From an uncultured Pseudomonadota bacterium (lineage in GTDB: Bacteria > Myxococcota_A > UBA796 > CAJQPC01), in the NCBI GenBank assembly GCA_913060515.1, contig CAJXRZ010000023.1, positions 1 to 64,000 on the forward strand: DNA of 64,000 nt, given 5' to 3'. A model generated the notes under the pieces. It was given only the letters and a program-made list of their open reading frames with translations, was not told the DNA's origin and did not search any database. Shown here in pieces: positions 5,435 to 14,184 of this stretch (positions are counted from its first letter, which is position 1; every line of letters begins with the position of its first letter). The position numbers were made by a program, and so were the translations under genes.

Positions 5435-8329
5435 ATGTACTTCGGGCTGCTTGGTTGGGCTACCGCTGGGTTGGCGTCAGTGCCAGATGGCGCCTGGACA
5501 ATTCCATCTGGCGATGGAGTTACTCGGCAGGGGTGGGTGGTTGGACAGCCGGCTGACAGGTCCGACTTTGCCTATTTGGACATCGGGTTTTCTGACGCGT
5601 GCGATGTTTCGACCATCTCAGCCGGCAATGACCTATTGGTTCGGTGTGGCATTTACGTTTATCGTTTCGCCGATATCGTGGCTTGGGATTCTTCGGGGCG
5701 TAGGTTAGATTTGAGTGTCGTAGAGACTGTAAACGGTGTTTCGTTTGTCCTGAACCGGTCTCTTGCCGTATTCCCAATCTACATCGACCCCGACTTCTCC
5801 GTCGAAGACGACCAGTTCTACAGTTCGGACCCAGACTTCTCCGCCTTCTATGCAGGCGCTATGTCGGCAGCGGGCGACGTCGACGGGGACGGCTTTGAAG
5901 ACCTACTCGTCGGTGCCAAGTACGATGACTCCGACACAGGGGTGGCCTACCTGTACTACGGCAGCGGAACGGGCATCGACAGCTCCTCCGAGTTGAGTCT
6001 TCTCCCCTCCGACGTAGACGAAGGCCACCTTTTCGGAGCCTCCGTCTCCAGCGCCGGTGACCTAAATGGCGACGGATACGCAGATGTGGTGGTCGGAGCG
6101 CCGGGCTACAACCTCAGCCTGACCTCGGAGGAGGGAGCAGCCTATATCTACTACGGTTCTTCCACAGGCTTGGTCACGGGAGTCGAGACCCAGCTGATGG
6201 CTTCTGACCTCCCTTCTGCCGCTGCATTTGGGGAGCGTGTAGCAGGTGTAGGTGACCTGGACGGCGATGGCTACGACGACTTGGCCATCGGCGCCCCCGA
6301 TGTAGACGGGATGGAAGGGGTGGTCTACATCTACTACGGTAGTGCCTCGGGCGTAGACACGAGCAGTGAGGCGATACTGTACAGCTCGGACTATGGGTTG
6401 GGCACCAGCGTCAAGTTCTTCGGCTCTGCGGTCAGTCCTGCTGGGGACTTGAACGCCGACGGCTACGCGGACATGTTGGTCGCCTCCCGCAACAACAGCT
6501 CCGGGTCAGGGGGCGATGCCTACGTCTACTATGGTTCCAGCGCAGGGCTGGATGCCAGCTCGGAGCTCTATGTGGTCACCGGGAGCGGTGTTGGGGCCTC
6601 GCTCTCAGGAGGACATGATGCCAATGGCGATGGGTACTTGGATATTTTGGTCGGGGCCCCAGAGACCAAGCTGAATGCTGGCGCTGCCTACTTGTATTGG
6701 GGGTCCGCGACCGGGTTCTCTGGCTATGACCTGGTGACGCCAGCTACGACCCGTACCAATTCCTACTTTGGTCAGTCTGTATCCCTGGTCTCGGATCTGA
6801 ACGGCGATGGCATTGCGGACTTGATTGCTGGCGCACCGGAGTACGATACGAGCTTAGGTTCCTACGTTGGCAAGGCCTATGCTTTCTACGGAACCACTAC
6901 GGGAGTCGGGCCATGGGAAGACGAGATTTCCCGAAGCGATGCCAAGGCCAAGGACTATTTCGGCACCGCACTTGTTGGGCTGGGAGACATGAATGGCGAC
7001 GGTTTTGGGGACTTGGCTGTTGGGGCGCCACTCCACAACACGAGCTTGGGTGGGGCAGGCGCTGCGTACCTGTACTTTGGTGCCTGCAGCGATGACGACT
7101 TGGATGGGTCTTGCCATCCCGATGACTGTGACGACTTTGAGGCGTTGACCTACCCAGGGGCCAGCGAAGTGTGCGGGGATGGCGTGGACAACGACTGTGA
7201 CGGCGTGGGCGGCGAGGGCGCTGACGACGATGGGGACGGGCTCACCCATGCTGAGGAGCTTGCGCTGGGGACGAGCGACTGCAACTCGGACAGCGACGGC
7301 GACGGCCTGGACGACTTCTTGGAGAGCGGGACGCTTGGGACCGATCCTTTGGTCGCCGATTCAGACGGCGACGGGCTGAGCGATGGGGAGGAGGTCAGCG
7401 GTGGCACGGACCCTCTCTTGGCCGACAGCGATGGGGATGGGGTGGGTGACTTGGAGGAGTTGGAGCTTGGGCTGGATCCGCTTGTGGCAGACAGCGATGG
7501 CGATGGTTTGAGTGATGGCCGTGAGCTTGAGCTGGGGACGGATCCGCTGGTCGCTGACACGGACGGGGATGGTCTGGACGATGGAGAAGAGGATCAAGCT
7601 GGCAGTGATCCCTTCTCTGAGGATGGGGACGGTGATGGTTGCTCGGACTTTCGTGAGATCACTGAGCTTGGGACTGACCCGGCGCTGGCCGATACGGATG
7701 GGGACTTGCTTGGGGACTGTGAGGAGCTGGAGATGGGCTTGGACCCCCTGTCTCCGGATACCGACCGTGACGGGATCTGGGACGGCTATGAAGCGGGGTT
7801 TGGGACGGATCCTCTGAACCCCGACACCGATGCGGACGGTGCCTTGGATGGTCAGGAGGCCAAAGCCGGGACCGACCCCTTGGACACCGACACAGACGAT
7901 GATGGCCTCACGGACGGGGCGGAGATCAACGACTGGAATAGTGACCCCTTGAAGGTGGACACCGATGATGACCTGCTGGGGGATGGTGAGGAGGTGGCTC
8001 TTGGTACCAGCCCCCTGTCCTGGGACACCGACTGGGGGAATGTCGGAGATGGTCAGGAGGTGTTGTTTGACGGCACCGACCCCCTGGATGGGCGGGACGA
8101 TTTGATCGACAGCGATGGCGATGGCTTGCTGGACGGCGAGGAAGACGCGCTGGGGACCGACAAGTACAACCCGGACACGGATGGAGACGGCACTCTGGAT
8201 GGCGAGGATCGGGATCCTTTGAATGCGGGGTGCGGTGGGTGCGGTGGCCGGTCTGGTGGAGAGCTGCCTGGGGCGGTTCTGCTCCTGGTGGCTGGGGTTG
8301 CACTGCGAAGGCGAACTCTCGGCGTCTAG
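5435..8329 (+). CDS. Secreted FG-GAP/TSP3 surface protein with MYXO-CTERM-like tail
   Basis: A 964-residue multidomain surface protein. A signal peptide (MYFGLLGWATAGLASV) leads to an unrecognised N-domain of about 115 residues. Seven FG-GAP (integrin alpha) repeats follow, between about 145 and 550, each with a D-x-[DN]-x-D-G-x-x-D calcium-loop motif such as DVDGDGFEDLLVGA. One MopE-like Cys/Asp motif comes next (about 552-600), then about a dozen thrombospondin type 3 repeats (DSDGDGLSDG type) to about 935. The C-terminus GCGGCGGRSGG, a hydrophobic helix and RRR match the MYXO-CTERM sorting signal. Such proteins are exported and probably cell-surface anchored; the ligand is unknown. The first 100 codons keep the lower-GC bias of the tract before it. 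Confidence 0.85.
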   Translation: MYFGLLGWATAGLASVPDGAWTIPSGDGVTRQGWVVGQPADRSDFAYLDIGFSDACDVSTISAGNDLLVRCGIYVYRFADIVAWDSSGRRLDLSVVETVNGVSFVLNRSLAVFPIYIDPDFSVEDDQFYSSDPDFSAFYAGAMSAAGDVDGDGFEDLLVGAKYDDSDTGVAYLYYGSGTGIDSSSELSLLPSDVDEGHLFGASVSSAGDLNGDGYADVVVGAPGYNLSLTSEEGAAYIYYGSSTGLVTGVETQLMASDLPSAAAFGERVAGVGDLDGDGYDDLAIGAPDVDGMEGVVYIYYGSASGVDTSSEAILYSSDYGLGTSVKFFGSAVSPAGDLNADGYADMLVASRNNSSGSGGDAYVYYGSSAGLDASSELYVVTGSGVGASLSGGHDANGDGYLDILVGAPETKLNAGAAYLYWGSATGFSGYDLVTPATTRTNSYFGQSVSLVSDLNGDGIADLIAGAPEYDTSLGSYVGKAYAFYGTTTGVGPWEDEISRSDAKAKDYFGTALVGLGDMNGDGFGDLAVGAPLHNTSLGGAGAAYLYFGACSDDDLDGSCHPDDCDDFEALTYPGASEVCGDGVDNDCDGVGGEGADDDGDGLTHAEELALGTSDCNSDSDGDGLDDFLESGTLGTDPLVADSDGDGLSDGEEVSGGTDPLLADSDGDGVGDLEELELGLDPLVADSDGDGLSDGRELELGTDPLVADTDGDGLDDGEEDQAGSDPFSEDGDGDGCSDFREITELGTDPALADTDGDLLGDCEELEMGLDPLSPDTDRDGIWDGYEAGFGTDPLNPDTDADGALDGQEAKAGTDPLDTDTDDDGLTDGAEINDWNSDPLKVDTDDDLLGDGEEVALGTSPLSWDTDWGNVGDGQEVLFDGTDPLDGRDDLIDSDGDGLLDGEEDALGTDKYNPDTDGDGTLDGEDRDPLNAGCGGCGGRSGGELPGAVLLLVAGVALRRRTLGV

Positions 8330-8721
8330 ATCCCCTTCTCCAACACAATCCTCAGCCCCTTCCCAGCACTATTCGTCGTGCCAATCACGTCGAAGCCCTC
8401 CTGCACATTCAGCAGCAACATCGCCCGGTTTCCATTGGTCGTGTGCGTGCGCACGGAGCTGTACCCTGCGTCCCGACAGCGCAGATGTTGCCTGCGGATC
8501 AGCTCTCTGGCCACGACCACGCGCTCGCCGTCTAGGGCGACAATCCCCCAGGCATCCTGCACATGGCCCAGGCGCGCGGCCAAGTCTACAGGCTCTTTGC
8601 TGGGCAAGACCTGCGCTGCGAGCGCCAGGATGCCCTGGGCCAGTTTGGCCTCGGGGACGCCGAGGATCTCTACAAAGTGCAGGGAGGCGAGCAGGCCAGA
8701 GCGCAGGGAATCAGTGGGCAT
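8326..8721 (-). CDS. GNAT-like acetyltransferase, short form
   Basis: A 131-residue protein whose second half follows the GNAT fold: a beta strand AWGIVALDGERVVVARELI, then THTTNGNRAMLLLNVQEGFDVIG, the typical 'N-x-x-M-L-x-L-N-x-x-x-G-F' of the GNAT C-terminus. The first half lacks an obvious acetyl-CoA pyrophosphate loop (Q/R-x-x-G-x-G/A), so activity is uncertain. It lies 9 bases after hppD on the same strand and so is probably co-transcribed with hmgA-hppD. Its stop codon overlaps that of the convergent FG-GAP gene. Confidence 0.55.
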   Translation of the reverse strand: MPTDSLRSGLLASLHFVEILGVPEAKLAQGILALAAQVLPSKEPVDLAARLGHVQDAWGIVALDGERVVVARELIRRQHLRCRDAGYSSVRTHTTNGNRAMLLLNVQEGFDVIGTTNSAGKGLRIVLEKGI

Positions 8722-8730
8722 GCACCCAGA

Positions 8731-9789
8731 CTACAACACCCCCCGTCGCTCCTGATCCCGCTCGATGCTGCGGAACAAGGCGCCGAAGTTGCCCTCGCCA
8801 AAGCTGTGGTGGTTCTCGCGCTGAATGAGCTCGATGAAGATGGGACCGACCACGTTCTTGGTGAAGATCTGCAGCAGGTAGCCCTCGTCATCTCCGTCTA
8901 CGAGCACGTTGTGGTGCTGGATACGGGCCGGGTCCTCGCGCACTCCGGGCACACGGTCAAACACGCCGCCGTAGTACTCGTCATCGATGTCCAGGGTCTG
9001 GATGGGGCCGCCTTCCATGCGGTCCAGGCTGCTGAGCAGGTCCACGGTGAGAAAGGCCAGGTGCTGTACGCCAGGACCCTGGTACTCCCGCAGGTATTCG
9101 TCGATCTGGGAGGTGGACTCGCTGCCTTCGTTGATGGGAATGCAGAAGCTGCCATCTGGACTGCGCAGGGCGTAGCTGGTCAGGCCGGTCTTCTCGCCGC
9201 GGATGTCGAAGTAGCGCACCTCGGTGAACCCAAAGACGTCTTTGTAGAAGTCGGCCCACTTGTGCATGGTGCCTTTGTAGACGTTGTTGGTCAGATGGTC
9301 GATGCGCACAAAGCCGGCGTCTGGCTGGTGGAATGGCTCGGGGTGGGCAACCATCGTACGCTCGAAGAGACCGCCGCCAGCGTCCTTTGGACCGACGAAG
9401 TAGATCAGGGAATCGCCGATGCCCAGGATGGCGGGCATCTCGAAGGCTCGGGTGCGGTCCATGGCGCTGGTGGCGCCGCGTCGCACTGCTTCATCATGGG
9501 CGTGCTGGGGGTCTTGAACACGCCAACCCATGGCGCCGATGGCTGGGCCGTGGGCCGCCCGGAACTGAGCAGATTCGTCGTCGTCCCGGCGGTTGACCAC
9601 CATGCGGATGTCGTTCTGGTGATGCAGGTCCATGCGGCCGCAGGTCGACTGCATGGTGCGGGAGAAGCCAAAGGCCCGGAAGAGGGTGTCCAACCAGGCC
9701 GCATCTGGGCTGGTGAACTCTACAAAGTCGAAGCCCAGCATGCCCAGGGGGTTGTTCGAAGCCGTCGTTTCGGACTTGTTCTCGCTCAT
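8731..9789 (-). CDS. hppD: 4-hydroxyphenylpyruvate dioxygenase
   Basis: The enzyme converts 4-hydroxyphenylpyruvate, the transamination product of tyrosine, to homogentisate, using O2 and non-haem Fe(II). The 352-residue protein has the two VOC domains of the family and its three iron ligands: H165 (RIDHLTNNV), H243 (VQHLAF) and E320 (FIELIQR). The C-terminal signature GEGNFGALFRSIERDQERRG is intact. The start ATG at 9789 overlaps the TGA of hmgA in an ATGA junction, favouring it over a start 10 codons upstream. It forms a catabolic pair with hmgA; no maleylacetoacetate isomerase or fumarylacetoacetase gene is seen in the window. Confidence 0.95.
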   Translation of the reverse strand: MSENKSETTASNNPLGMLGFDFVEFTSPDAAWLDTLFRAFGFSRTMQSTCGRMDLHHQNDIRMVVNRRDDDESAQFRAAHGPAIGAMGWRVQDPQHAHDEAVRRGATSAMDRTRAFEMPAILGIGDSLIYFVGPKDAGGGLFERTMVAHPEPFHQPDAGFVRIDHLTNNVYKGTMHKWADFYKDVFGFTEVRYFDIRGEKTGLTSYALRSPDGSFCIPINEGSESTSQIDEYLREYQGPGVQHLAFLTVDLLSSLDRMEGGPIQTLDIDDEYYGGVFDRVPGVREDPARIQHHNVLVDGDDEGYLLQIFTKNVVGPIFIELIQRENHHSFGEGNFGALFRSIERDQERRGVL

Positions 9790-10898
9790 TTGTTCTCCAC
9801 GTTGCTTGGGGTCATCCAAGACATCCAGTAGTCGGAGCGCTCGGCGCTCTCGCCCTGTGGGGTGATCTGCAAGGGATGGCGGGTGTCCACCATCACGGCC
9901 TGCTCGTTGGTGTGGGTCTTGCCCTTGGCCGCGTTCACGGCGCCCGGCTGAGGCCCGTGGTGAATGCCCTGGGGATGGAAGGTCACCATGCCGGCGTCCA
10001 CGCCCTCGCGGGAGAAGAAGTCGCCGTCGTGATAGAAGAGCACCTCGTCAAAGTCGATGTTCGAGTGGAAGAATGGGACCTTTAGAGCCCCGGGGTCTCC
10101 CGTCTCCAGCCCGCGCGGCAAGAAGCTGCAGATGACCACTGTGTCGGTCACGAAGGTGACATGGGCAGTGGGCGGCAGGTGGTAGCGCTCACTCATCATC
10201 GGGCGGATGTTGCGCACGTTGATGCGCCAGATGGTCAGGTCCCCCTTCCAGCCCACCGTGGTGATGGGGTTGTGGGGGTAGGTGATGGTTGTGATGTGTC
10301 CTTGGCGCTGCACCTTGAGCTGCCAGTGTCTGTCGGGCTCAGGCATGGGACCAAGCTCCGGGGTGTCCAACATGGCCGGGTCGAAGAGGGCGTGCTTGCC
10401 GGCGATTCCGCGGTCTGGCAGCCGCACCTGTTCCCGAGTCACGATGACCAGGACCTTGGTGGGTTGGCTTGGAATCAGCCGGTAGACGGTGCCCCGGGGG
10501 ATGACCAGGTAGTCGCCGCGCTCGTATTCCAGGCTGCCAAAGTCGCTCTCCAGTCGGCCCTCTCCTTGGTGGATGAAGAGCACCTCGTCGCCGTCGGCGT
10601 TCCGGAAGTAGTAGGGCATCTCCGTGAGCAGCTCGGCCCAGGCCAGCACTGCGTCGCCGTTCTTTAGGAAGGGCACCCGGCCGGTGATCCAGTCGTCGTT
10701 GCGATTTGGCAGCCTCTCCGTGTTCAGCGCCACAGGCTTGAGCGGGCCCTCGATGTTGATCCAGTCCACGGGGGGGTGGGAGCGGTAGAGATGGCTGACC
10801 CGGCCGGCAAAACCCTCGCGGGCGTACTCCTCCTCGACGGTGCCCTCGGGGATGTCGACGTGTGCTTGGCGGGTGACTCGGCCCTTGGAGAAGTACAT
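9786..10898 (-). CDS. hmgA: Homogentisate 1,2-dioxygenase
   Basis: Opens the ring of homogentisate to maleylacetoacetate, the step after HppD in tyrosine breakdown. The protein begins MYFSKGRVTRQAH and is 370 residues, matching the shorter bacterial HGO type. The cupin C-domain carries the expected iron-ligand environment: FDEVLFYHDGD (E285, H290) and FHPQGIHHGPQPG (H308, H313/H314). ATG 10898 is preferred over a start 18 codons upstream because GGAG lies 8 bases before it and homologues begin at this point. It is first in the hmgA-hppD-GNAT transcript and is divergent from the membrane protein at 10989. Confidence 0.93.
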   Translation of the reverse strand: MYFSKGRVTRQAHVDIPEGTVEEEYAREGFAGRVSHLYRSHPPVDWINIEGPLKPVALNTERLPNRNDDWITGRVPFLKNGDAVLAWAELLTEMPYYFRNADGDEVLFIHQGEGRLESDFGSLEYERGDYLVIPRGTVYRLIPSQPTKVLVIVTREQVRLPDRGIAGKHALFDPAMLDTPELGPMPEPDRHWQLKVQRQGHITTITYPHNPITTVGWKGDLTIWRINVRNIRPMMSERYHLPPTAHVTFVTDTVVICSFLPRGLETGDPGALKVPFFHSNIDFDEVLFYHDGDFFSREGVDAGMVTFHPQGIHHGPQPGAVNAAKGKTHTNEQAVMVDTRHPLQITPQGESAERSDYWMSWMTPSNVENK

Positions 10899-10988
10899 GC
10901 GTGGCGCTCCGTGTTTGCCACCGGAAGCTAGGGCATCTGGGTCATCCGGCACAGCGCGCTCTGAGGGAATGCTGTTCTGTCTCAGGCA

Positions 10989-11513
10989 ATGGGAACTCCG
11001 ACGGTGCCGTACACTTCAGCGATGGCTTCAGAGATCTCCACACCCCCCAGAACGCGCGCGGCTTTTGCCGTAGCTGGACTCGTGCTTGGCGCGGTGGCCG
11101 TGCTCATCGTGCTGCTGCCCTTCTTCCTGTCCTACAGCGGTGGTGTTGGCGGAGAGCAGTGGGCCTTGGAACGAAGCCTTGCCGGAGAGCACGCCTACTC
11201 GCTTCGGCGCCTTGCCTTTGCTGGGGAGCCCTACTTCATCCTGCTTCCTGCGATGTTCTCCCCCAGCCTGCAGCTGTTTCGTGAAGCGCTGTTTCCCCAT
11301 TGGGTACGTTGGCGCGTGATCTCCAGCGGCCTGCATGGGCTGATGGTGTTGATGTCCCTCACCGGCTTCTTGTTGCTGGCGATGCTGGCCGCGATGGTCG
11401 CGACCTCGGGTTTCGGGCAGGGGATGGTCTTCCTCTGGACCCTCTTGGCCGGGTTCATGGCTGCGGTCCTTGGGGTGCGCGGCATCGCAGCCTGGCGCAT
11501 CCGAGGTCAGTAG
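10989..11513 (+). CDS. Membrane protein of unknown function
   Basis: A 174-residue protein with three clear hydrophobic segments: about 27-50 (AFAVAGLVLGAVAVLIVLLP), about 115-140 (GLMVLMSLTGFLLLAMLAAM) and about 145-165, with a soluble loop of about 60 residues between the first two. No family is recognised. The start is uncertain: ATG 10989 or ATG 11022; neither has a good ribosome binding site. It is divergent from hmgA and convergent with the secreted protein at 11520. Confidence 0.55.
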   Translation: MGTPTVPYTSAMASEISTPPRTRAAFAVAGLVLGAVAVLIVLLPFFLSYSGGVGGEQWALERSLAGEHAYSLRRLAFAGEPYFILLPAMFSPSLQLFREALFPHWVRWRVISSGLHGLMVLMSLTGFLLLAMLAAMVATSGFGQGMVFLWTLLAGFMAAVLGVRGIAAWRIRGQ

Positions 11514-11519
11514 AGGCGC

Positions 11520-11912
11520 TCAGGGCCCGCAGCCTGTTCCGTACAAACGATGCAGCGCGGCGTCCCCCGGAACCGAGCCCTCGGGGTGGAGGGGAACCCA
11601 CCACCAGTAGTCCGCGAAGCTGCCAGGGTGGCGGTTCAAGAAGAGCAACCACCGCTGACCTCGGCCGAAGTCGGGTTGCTCTGAGCGGTCCTCCTGCTCA
11701 TTGAGGATCAAGCGACGGTCTCCTTGTCCGGTGGGGTCGTGAAGCACACCCTCGATCTCCATCCAAGACTTGATCTGACGTCCTCCAGTCGCCGGCCGGC
11801 GCCACTGGGTGAGGCTGCTCAGGCGAACGCTTGCGACCACCACCAGGTTGGCGTGGCAGAGGGGCGGAACCTCCCGCCAGGCCAAGGCCGCAGTGATCAG
11901 CAGCAGGCTCAC
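11520..11912 (-). CDS. Small secreted protein
   Basis: Translation from GTG 11912 gives a signal peptide (VSLLLITAALAWR) and about 115 mature residues. The GTG overlaps the TGA of the upstream FG-GAP gene in a GTGA junction, which supports both the start and co-expression. Strand-like blocks NLVVVASVRLSSLTQW and GQRWLLFLNRH follow a layout I associate with small secreted proteins of myxobacteria ('V-V-V-G-x-V ... G-x-R-x-L-L-F-L'), of unknown function. The mature part contains two Cys and an unusual WWW run (ADYWWWVPLHP). Confidence 0.55.
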   Translation of the reverse strand: MSLLLITAALAWREVPPLCHANLVVVASVRLSSLTQWRRPATGGRQIKSWMEIEGVLHDPTGQGDRRLILNEQEDRSEQPDFGRGQRWLLFLNRHPGSFADYWWWVPLHPEGSVPGDAALHRLYGTGCGP

Positions 11913-14137
11913 CTTCGCCGCCGAAACAGCAGCCCCAACGACACCAAGCCCCAAAGCCCTGGAACGCTGCCCGTGCCGCTGCATCCTCCGCAGCCCTCCG
12001 GCTCGGGCGGCAGCTCGGAGTCCTGGCCATCACAGTCTTGGTCCACCCCGTCCCCTTCGACCTCCGGCGCGCCCGGGAAGATGTCTGGATCGGCGTCATC
12101 ACAGTCGCTGCCGTCCACGATGTACGCAAAGGGCGCAAAGCAGTCCTGGAAGGGGGAGAGCGCATCGCCAAAGCCGTCTTGGTCCACGTCCGGGTACCAG
12201 GTTCCTTGGTCCACGGCGTTCACGTCGATGGTGCCATCACAGTCGTTGTCCCAGCCATCGCAGACCTCGTCTGCATCGGGGTGGATCTCCGGGTTGTCGT
12301 CCATGCAGTCGCCGTCAGGCTGGGTGGCGGTGGCCTCTCCACTGTCCTCGCAGTCGAGGTCGGTGGATGCGATGGTCTTGCGGGTGTCTGAATAGCCGTC
12401 GTCGTCCTGGTCCGCGTAGCAGACATCGCCGCCATCACAGTCCTGGTCCACCCCGTCGGCTACCACCTCCTCGGCCCCGGGGTAGACGCTGCCGCTGTCG
12501 GGATCGCAGTCGCCGCTTGGGGCAGTAGCGGGGGCCTCGCCGGGATCCTCGCAGTCTGTGTCTTCTGAGAGCACGGTGCTGACCCCGTCTACAAAGCCGT
12601 CCAAGTCTGGGTCGGCCAAGCAGAGCTCTTGGCCATCGCAGTTCTGGTCAATGCCGTCGCCGAGTACTTCAGTGGCGCCGGGGTAGGCATCGGCGTTCAG
12701 GTCTAGACAGTCGCCCTCGGAAGTGCAGATCCCGTCCTCGTCTTGGTCCCGGCACCCGCCGTCAAAGACGTAGAGAGCACCGCTTCCACTGCTGGTGCTG
12801 TCGGCGTAGGGGGAGCCGCTGACCATCTCGGCGTGTCCATCTTGGTTCAGGTCCACTGTGGCCAGGGCGCCGCCGAACAGGTCGTTCTCTGCGCCATCGG
12901 AGCTGGTGATCTTGACCACAGTCTCGCTGACGATGCCGGTTCTGCCGCCGAAGTAGACGTAGGTCGCGCCAGCGCCGAGCTCCACGCCGTCCGCGTAGAC
13001 CGCGCCCACGACCAGGTCGTCGTAGCCGTCTCCGTCCAGGTCGCCGCCGCTGAGTTGGCCCCCGAAGCTGTGGCCGGTGTTCCCGTCAAAGGCCGTGACC
13101 TTGAGCTCGCCACCCAACAGCAGGCCCGTGGCGCTGCCGTAGTAGACGTAGGCCGCTCCGCTGTTGGGACCGCTCACCGAAGACGAGGAGCCCACGGCCA
13201 CATCGGAGTAGCCATCGGCGTTCACATCGCCCAAGCCGACCAAGTCCACGCTGAAGTAGTCGCCGGCGCTCAAGTCGCTGGCCGTGAAGCTCTGGGTGCT
13301 GGTGGTGCTCAGGCCGCTTGCGCTGCCGAAGTACAGGGTGGCCAAGCCGCCGCCCACGACCGTGCTGGCGTTGCTTAGGTCTCCGATGAGCAGGTCGTCG
13401 TAGCCGTCTGCGTTTACGTCCAGATCCCCGGCCAGGGAGAATCCAAAGTCGCTGCCGGCCGTGTTCTCGAGCTGCGCCTCGCGGCCCTTGGACAGGCCCA
13501 AGGGGCTGCCGTAGAAGAGGCTGACGCTCTGGGCCCCGTAGGCGCTCACCGCCACGTCGTCGTAGCCGTCGGCGTCCAGGTCACCGGCGTGAACCACATC
13601 CCAGGCAAAGTGGTCGCTGCTGCCTCCCCAGCTGCGTTGGAGCTTGTCTGCGCGGTCTGCCGAGACGCCGCTGGAAGAGCCGTAGAAGACGTAGAGGGCG
13701 CCTTCTAGCACCCCGGGGGCTCCCACCAACAAATCGTCGTAGCCGTCGCCGTCCACATCGCCGCTGCCGCCCAAAGCCTGCGCAAAGTAGTCCGTGGTGT
13801 CCCCGTCCAAGGCCAGCAGCTTGTGCTCCCCGCTGGGGTCCAGACCGGTTGCGGTGCCGTAGTAAATGTAGGCGGCGCCGGCGTAGTAGCCCATGTCCCC
13901 ATCGCCGTGTGCGCCCACCGCCACGTCTGTGTAGCCGTCCCCGTTCAGGTCCCCAGCCTGGGTGACTCGGCCGCCAAAGAGCTTGCTGGTGCTGGGGTCG
14001 CTGGGGTCAATGCGCAGCTCGCTCTGCAGGGGATTGAGCACGGCCTGGAAGCTGGGCGCGAAGGGCGTCTCGCTGTCTTGGATCAGAGGCGCCTGCTGGC
14101 TTGGGCTGCAGGCGGAGAGCGAGAAGAGAATCCACAT
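11909..14137 (-). CDS. FG-GAP/MopE lipoprotein with MYXO-CTERM-like tail
   Basis: A 742-residue surface protein. The N-terminus MWILFSLSAC has a lipobox with Cys10. Seven FG-GAP repeats span about 45-475 (for example DLNGDGYTDVAVGA and DVDGDGYDDLLVGA), followed by four MopE-type repeats (C-x-D-x-x-x-x-x-x-P-G-A-x-E ... DGxDxDCDG) between about 480 and 710. The tail CGGCSGTGS, a hydrophobic helix and RRRR resembles MYXO-CTERM. Having both a lipobox and a sorting tail is odd. It forms a probable two-gene operon with the small secreted protein at 11520. Confidence 0.83.
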   Translation of the reverse strand: MWILFSLSACSPSQQAPLIQDSETPFAPSFQAVLNPLQSELRIDPSDPSTSKLFGGRVTQAGDLNGDGYTDVAVGAHGDGDMGYYAGAAYIYYGTATGLDPSGEHKLLALDGDTTDYFAQALGGSGDVDGDGYDDLLVGAPGVLEGALYVFYGSSSGVSADRADKLQRSWGGSSDHFAWDVVHAGDLDADGYDDVAVSAYGAQSVSLFYGSPLGLSKGREAQLENTAGSDFGFSLAGDLDVNADGYDDLLIGDLSNASTVVGGGLATLYFGSASGLSTTSTQSFTASDLSAGDYFSVDLVGLGDVNADGYSDVAVGSSSSVSGPNSGAAYVYYGSATGLLLGGELKVTAFDGNTGHSFGGQLSGGDLDGDGYDDLVVGAVYADGVELGAGATYVYFGGRTGIVSETVVKITSSDGAENDLFGGALATVDLNQDGHAEMVSGSPYADSTSSGSGALYVFDGGCRDQDEDGICTSEGDCLDLNADAYPGATEVLGDGIDQNCDGQELCLADPDLDGFVDGVSTVLSEDTDCEDPGEAPATAPSGDCDPDSGSVYPGAEEVVADGVDQDCDGGDVCYADQDDDGYSDTRKTIASTDLDCEDSGEATATQPDGDCMDDNPEIHPDADEVCDGWDNDCDGTIDVNAVDQGTWYPDVDQDGFGDALSPFQDCFAPFAYIVDGSDCDDADPDIFPGAPEVEGDGVDQDCDGQDSELPPEPEGCGGCSGTGSVPGLWGLVSLGLLFRRRR

Positions 14138-14184
14138 GGCCGGCAGAGTAGGACGGCGCCTTCCAACCGGCTACTTGCCAACCC

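Noticed and set aside
8326-8348. Terminator between the FG-GAP gene and the convergent GNAT gene
   Set aside because: The stop codons overlap and I found no hairpin with a U-tract.
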